Positions 5,390 to 7,468 of a stretch of 7,468 nt of DNA are shown in pieces. Numbering within the stretch: the stretch's first letter is position 1; each line of letters opens with the position of its first letter. The position numbers and the translations under genes are program-made. The stretch spans positions 1-7,468 of the forward strand of contig JAPULF010000216.1 in NCBI GenBank assembly GCA_027295245.1. Direction: 5' to 3'. This stretch comes from Planctomycetota bacterium. Its GTDB lineage: Bacteria; Planctomycetota; Phycisphaerae; UBA1845; UTPLA1. Under the pieces are notes generated by a model. It saw nothing but the letters and a program-made list of their open reading frames with translations, was not told where the DNA came from and made no database searches.

Positions 5390-6361
5390 GTGAACCAAGC
5401 CCACGAGCGCGGCACGCACCTCTCGCGCGTTGTCGAGCGACGGACGCTGTGTCGCGAGCATTATGAAATCGTGTTGGCACTGCCGGGCTTTCCGCCCGTC
5501 GAACCCGGCCAGTTCATCCAGATTCTGTGCCGCGAAAGCGGTCGTTCCAACGGGGCGCAGGCCCCCATTCTACGTCCGAGACCGAGCCACTCTATCGGGT
5601 CCGGGATGCTGAGACGTCCCTTCAGCGTCGCGGGCCTGACCCGTCTTGAAAACGAGTGCCGGATCGAGATCGTGGGTCGGGTGGTCGGTCCCGCCACGGC
5701 ATGGATGAACGCCCTCAAACCGGGTGACGAGGTTGACTTGCTCGGCCCGCTCGGCCGCGCGTTTTCGATTCCTGAGAAAGAGCAGGACTCCGTGTTGATC
5801 GCCGGCGGTGTCGGACTGCCGCCGATTCGCTGGTTGGCCGAAAAGCTCTGCAAACACGGGCTCAAATGCGAGTCGATCGTCGGCGCTCGAACGCGGGAAT
5901 TGCTCCCCGTACGGCTCCACGAGGAGCCGCGGGCCGACGGTCAACCGACCTTCTGCGTGGAGGAATTCTCGAAACACTCGGCGCCCTCGTCGGTCACGAC
6001 GGATGACGGTTCGTGCGGACTGCCCGGCCAAGTGACGAGCGTGTTGGAGGCGCGTCTACGCGATCTTCGCGGACCGGAACAACTTCGTGTCTTTGCGTGT
6101 GGACCGGAGGCCATGATGAGCGCCGTCGGCGTGATTTGTCGGAAGCGCGGCGTGCCGTGCGAATTGGCGATGGAGCGCGTGATGGGTTGCGGGATGGGGA
6201 CCTGTCAATCGTGCGTGGTGCGCGTTCGGGAAGAGACATCGACGCTCGGTTGGCGCTACGCATTGTGCTGCACGGAAGGACCGGTGTTCGATGCGCGTGT
6301 GCTTATCGGTCTCGATGCGAAATGCGCCAAGGGCGGACCGGTCAATCGAAGAGCGAAATGA
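5390..6361 (+). CDS. pyrK: Dihydroorotate dehydrogenase electron transfer subunit PyrK
   Basis: PyrK is the FAD and [2Fe-2S] subunit of class 1B dihydroorotate dehydrogenase; it moves electrons from PyrD to NAD+ in pyrimidine synthesis. The 323-residue protein has the ferredoxin-reductase layout: FAD-binding RRPFSV (75-80), NAD-binding GGVGLPPIRWLAE (139-151) and ACGPEAMM (236-243). A C-terminal cluster motif has C267, C272 and C275 (CGMGTCQSC) and C294 in CTEGPVF. The CxxxxCxxC...CxxGPVF spacing is what separates PyrK from other reductases. Residues 48-74 look like an insertion before the FAD motif. The GTG at 5390 is the first start after an in-frame TGA at 5372-5374 and has GAGG 5 nt upstream. 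No pyrD adjoins it: a minus-strand gene follows, overlapping its last 20 bp. A related NAD(P)H:acceptor reductase subunit is a less likely alternative. Confidence 0.9.
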   Translation: MNQAHERGTHLSRVVERRTLCREHYEIVLALPGFPPVEPGQFIQILCRESGRSNGAQAPILRPRPSHSIGSGMLRRPFSVAGLTRLENECRIEIVGRVVGPATAWMNALKPGDEVDLLGPLGRAFSIPEKEQDSVLIAGGVGLPPIRWLAEKLCKHGLKCESIVGARTRELLPVRLHEEPRADGQPTFCVEEFSKHSAPSSVTTDDGSCGLPGQVTSVLEARLRDLRGPEQLRVFACGPEAMMSAVGVICRKRGVPCELAMERVMGCGMGTCQSCVVRVREETSTLGWRYALCCTEGPVFDARVLIGLDAKCAKGGPVNRRAK

Positions 6362-6992
6362 TTTCATCGGGCGAGTGGACCAAAAAATCTGGTCGCTCGG
6401 CCTCGAGTTCACCAATTTTTCGAAATCCCCAAGCGACCGCGACCGCGATCATTCCGGCGTTTCGCGCGGTCCGAATGTCGACCGGTGAATCGCCGATAAG
6501 ACACACGAGCCGCGGCGCGCATTCGAAGTTCGACGCGACTTGAATGGCGTGTTTCGGGCACGGTTTTTTTTCGCGCTCGTCAACAAAGCCACGCGCTTCC
6601 TCGAAGTATTGCATCATCCCCAGACCGCGCAGAGTGAGTTCGACCAGGTCGTGCGGCTTGTTTGAAATGACCGCCAAGGGGAGCCCCTTGGATCGCAGTA
6701 ACTTCAGCATTGCCAATATGTTGGGATACGGCCGGGTGTGGTCCACACAGTGGTTTCGATAGTGTCTGGCAGCGCATTCGACCAGCCGCTTCACGGTCGT
6801 TTCGTCGGCGCGCGGCTGAGCGCGCCGGCAAAGCGCCGGCAGCCCGTCGCCCACCCAATCGCGCACCGATCGGAGGTCAACGCGAGGAAGATTGAGGTCG
6901 TCAAGCGCGCTGTTGAGGGCGGTTGCAATATCTCGCAACGAATCAACGAGCGTTCCATCGAGATCAAAAATGCATGCGTGCGGACGGATCAT
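6342..6992 (-). CDS. gph: HAD-family phosphatase, phosphoglycolate phosphatase type
   Basis: A 216-residue haloacid dehalogenase-superfamily hydrolase of subfamily IA. Motif I is FDLDGTLVDS (9-18) with nucleophile D10 and acid/base D12; motif II is the S110 of VISNKP; the motif III lysine is K143 in KKPCPK; motif IV is GDSPVDIRTARNAG (167-180) with D168 and D172 for Mg2+. The helical cap between motifs I and II (about 19-85) and the wording DGTLVDSLRDIATALN fit Gph, which hydrolyses 2-phosphoglycolate from DNA repair or oxygenase side reactions. PpaX-like pyrophosphatases and other small-molecule phosphatases share these motifs, so the substrate is a best guess. The ATG at 6992 sits directly before motif I, as expected; no strong ribosome binding site is visible. 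The gene converges on pyrK and shares 20 bp with its 3' end. Confidence 0.88.
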   Translation of the reverse strand: MIRPHACIFDLDGTLVDSLRDIATALNSALDDLNLPRVDLRSVRDWVGDGLPALCRRAQPRADETTVKRLVECAARHYRNHCVDHTRPYPNILAMLKLLRSKGLPLAVISNKPHDLVELTLRGLGMMQYFEEARGFVDEREKKPCPKHAIQVASNFECAPRLVCLIGDSPVDIRTARNAGMIAVAVAWGFRKIGELEAERPDFLVHSPDEIISLFD

Positions 6993-7086
6993 GAGGCGCG
7001 CCGATTGCTGTGACGAGAGTGAGATTCGATCATGAATCTCTTGAAATCATCCGAAAACAAATTATGTCGTCTGGGCCAAAATTTTG

Positions 7087-7115
7087 TTGACAACCTTTGG
7101 ACCCACTGTAACACT
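7087..7115 (+). promoter_or_regulatory. Candidate promoter for the lysine-rich protein gene
   Basis: A perfect TTGACA (7087-7092) is followed, 17 bp on, by a poor -10 (AACACT, 7110-7115) preceded by TG, or at 16 bp by TAACAC. The sequence TGGGCCAAAA just upstream (7072-7081) also occurs upstream of the small RNA promoter (5052-5061). The -35 is excellent; the -10 is weak. Confidence 0.4.
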
Positions 7116-7149
7116 TTATCGTTGATCGCTTTGAAGGGAGGTGATACTC

Positions 7150-7308
7150 ATGGCGAAACGCAAGAAGAAGGCCGTTAAGAAGAAGGCCAAGAAGAAGGGT
7201 GGCAAGAAGAAGGCCACCAAGAAGAAGGCCAAGAAGAAGGGTGGCAAGAAGAAGGCCACCAAGAAGAAGGCCACCAAGAAGAAGGCCAAGCGCAGAAAGA
7301 AGAGATAG
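7150..7308 (+). CDS. Lysine-rich, histone H1-like small protein built of tandem repeats
   Basis: This 52-residue protein has 31 lysines and 4 arginines and no acidic residue. Residues 10-37 are two exact copies of KKKAKKKGGKKKAT, followed by KKKAT and a KKKAKRRKKR end. Such composition is typical of bacterial H1-like nucleoid proteins and of the basic tails of DNA- or RNA-binding proteins; here the tail is the whole protein, with no globular domain. I infer non-specific binding and compaction of DNA or RNA in the cytoplasm. Translation should be efficient: GGAGGTGA precedes the ATG, 6 nt from it. All lysines but the first use AAG. It is monocistronic, with a candidate promoter 35 bp upstream and a strong terminator downstream. 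The start and stop are clear; function is inferred from composition only. Confidence 0.85.
   Translation: MAKRKKKAVKKKAKKKGGKKKATKKKAKKKGGKKKATKKKATKKKAKRRKKR
7177..7275 (+). repeat. Exact 42-bp tandem repeat plus a 15-bp partial copy
   Basis: Positions 7177-7218 and 7219-7260 are identical at the DNA level, including codon choice, and 7261-7275 (AAGAAGAAGGCCACC) repeats the last 15 bp of the unit. The repeat is in frame (14 codons) within the lysine-rich gene, so copy-number change would alter length but not frame. Confidence 0.95.
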
Positions 7309-7326
7309 TACCAGCCACCAAAAGGT

Positions 7327-7393
7327 GCCGGCGCAGCTCGCACCAAGTGAGTTTCGCGAGACGCAAGGCCGGCTAGGTCTTCTCGAAGAAGAC
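7327..7393 (+). other. Structured 3' untranslated region of the lysine-rich gene
   Basis: Between the stop at 7308 and the terminator, two more helices can form. GCCGGC (7327-7332) pairs with GCCGGC (7368-7373) around 35 nt, and GTCTTCT (7377-7383) pairs with AGAAGAC (7387-7393) around a CGA triloop. There is no open reading frame with a plausible start. It may protect the mRNA end or be the source of a 3'-derived small RNA. Confidence 0.4.
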
Positions 7394-7403
7394 TGAAACG
7401 AGA

Positions 7404-7444
7404 ATGGAAGGTGCTCCTGCCACGGCGGCACCTTCCATATTTTT
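7404..7444 (+). terminator. Strong intrinsic terminator of the lysine-rich gene
   Basis: ATGGAAGGTGC (7404-7414) and GCACCTTCCAT (7428-7438) form a perfect 11-bp stem with a 13-nt loop, followed by A and five Ts (7440-7444). It lies 95 bp after the stop codon of the lysine-rich protein. Confidence 0.85.
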
Positions 7445-7468
7445 CTGCGCGTCGCCGCCCGCCGAAAT

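Noticed and set aside
5170..5415. A minus-strand 81-codon frame with a CPQCG motif
   Set aside because: One CxxC is present, but there is no ribosome binding site, and the frame runs through the plus-strand terminator and into the pyrK start. I judge it a chance frame, with some doubt.
7177..7275. CRISPR-like or regulatory repeat array
   Set aside because: The repeat is contiguous, in frame and protein-coding, without spacers.
7116..7431. Minus-strand frames rich in Leu/Phe/Ala that look like membrane proteins
   Set aside because: They are the complement of the AAG/GCC lysine repeats. The plus-strand gene has a near-perfect ribosome binding site, and the minus-strand frames have no plausible start signal.

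Overview
The window looks chromosomal and comes from a GC-rich bacterium, most likely a planctomycete (possibly Phycisphaerae-like). The best lineage marker is the gene at 364-621. It matches a short, very basic protein family that I know only from the Planctomycetes-Verrucomicrobia-Chlamydiae (PVC) group. A lysine-repeat, histone-like protein at 7150-7308 and the loose arrangement of housekeeping genes agree with this. I see no insertion sequence, phage gene, tRNA, rRNA or CRISPR array.

Layout. From 4634 down to the left edge, six genes lie on the minus strand: ffh (SRP GTPase), sdhB (iron-sulfur subunit of succinate dehydrogenase/fumarate reductase), a one-pass membrane protein with MORN-type repeats, a one-pass membrane protein with a SPOR-like C-terminal domain, the PVC small basic protein, and the N-terminus of a class I/II aminotransferase cut by the window edge. 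Several gaps are short (47, 64 and 20 bp), so parts are probably co-transcribed. A candidate promoter at 1762-1789 suggests the SPOR-like/small-basic pair can be expressed alone.

Positions 4635-5389 hold no convincing protein gene. The half next to ffh contains a possible extended -10 promoter and several inverted repeats that could form an ffh leader RNA. The other half contains, on the plus strand, a TTGACA promoter, about 115 nt of foldable sequence and a strong intrinsic terminator, with no open reading frame that fits. This is a good candidate for an undescribed small RNA, or else an attenuator for the gene that follows.

Rightward, pyrK (electron-transfer subunit of dihydroorotate dehydrogenase) is on the plus strand. 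It meets, tail to tail with a 20-bp overlap, a minus-strand HAD phosphatase of the phosphoglycolate phosphatase type. Divergent from that, a plus-strand gene with its own promoter, a near-perfect ribosome binding site and a strong terminator encodes a 52-residue lysine-rich protein built from an exact 42-bp tandem repeat.

The genes serve different processes: protein targeting, respiration, pyrimidine synthesis, phosphoglycolate clean-up, envelope and nucleoid. They do not form one pathway. sdhB and pyrK are both separated from the partner subunits they need. The most novel-looking elements are the small RNA candidate, the SPOR-like membrane protein, and the repeat-built lysine-rich protein with its structured 3' end.
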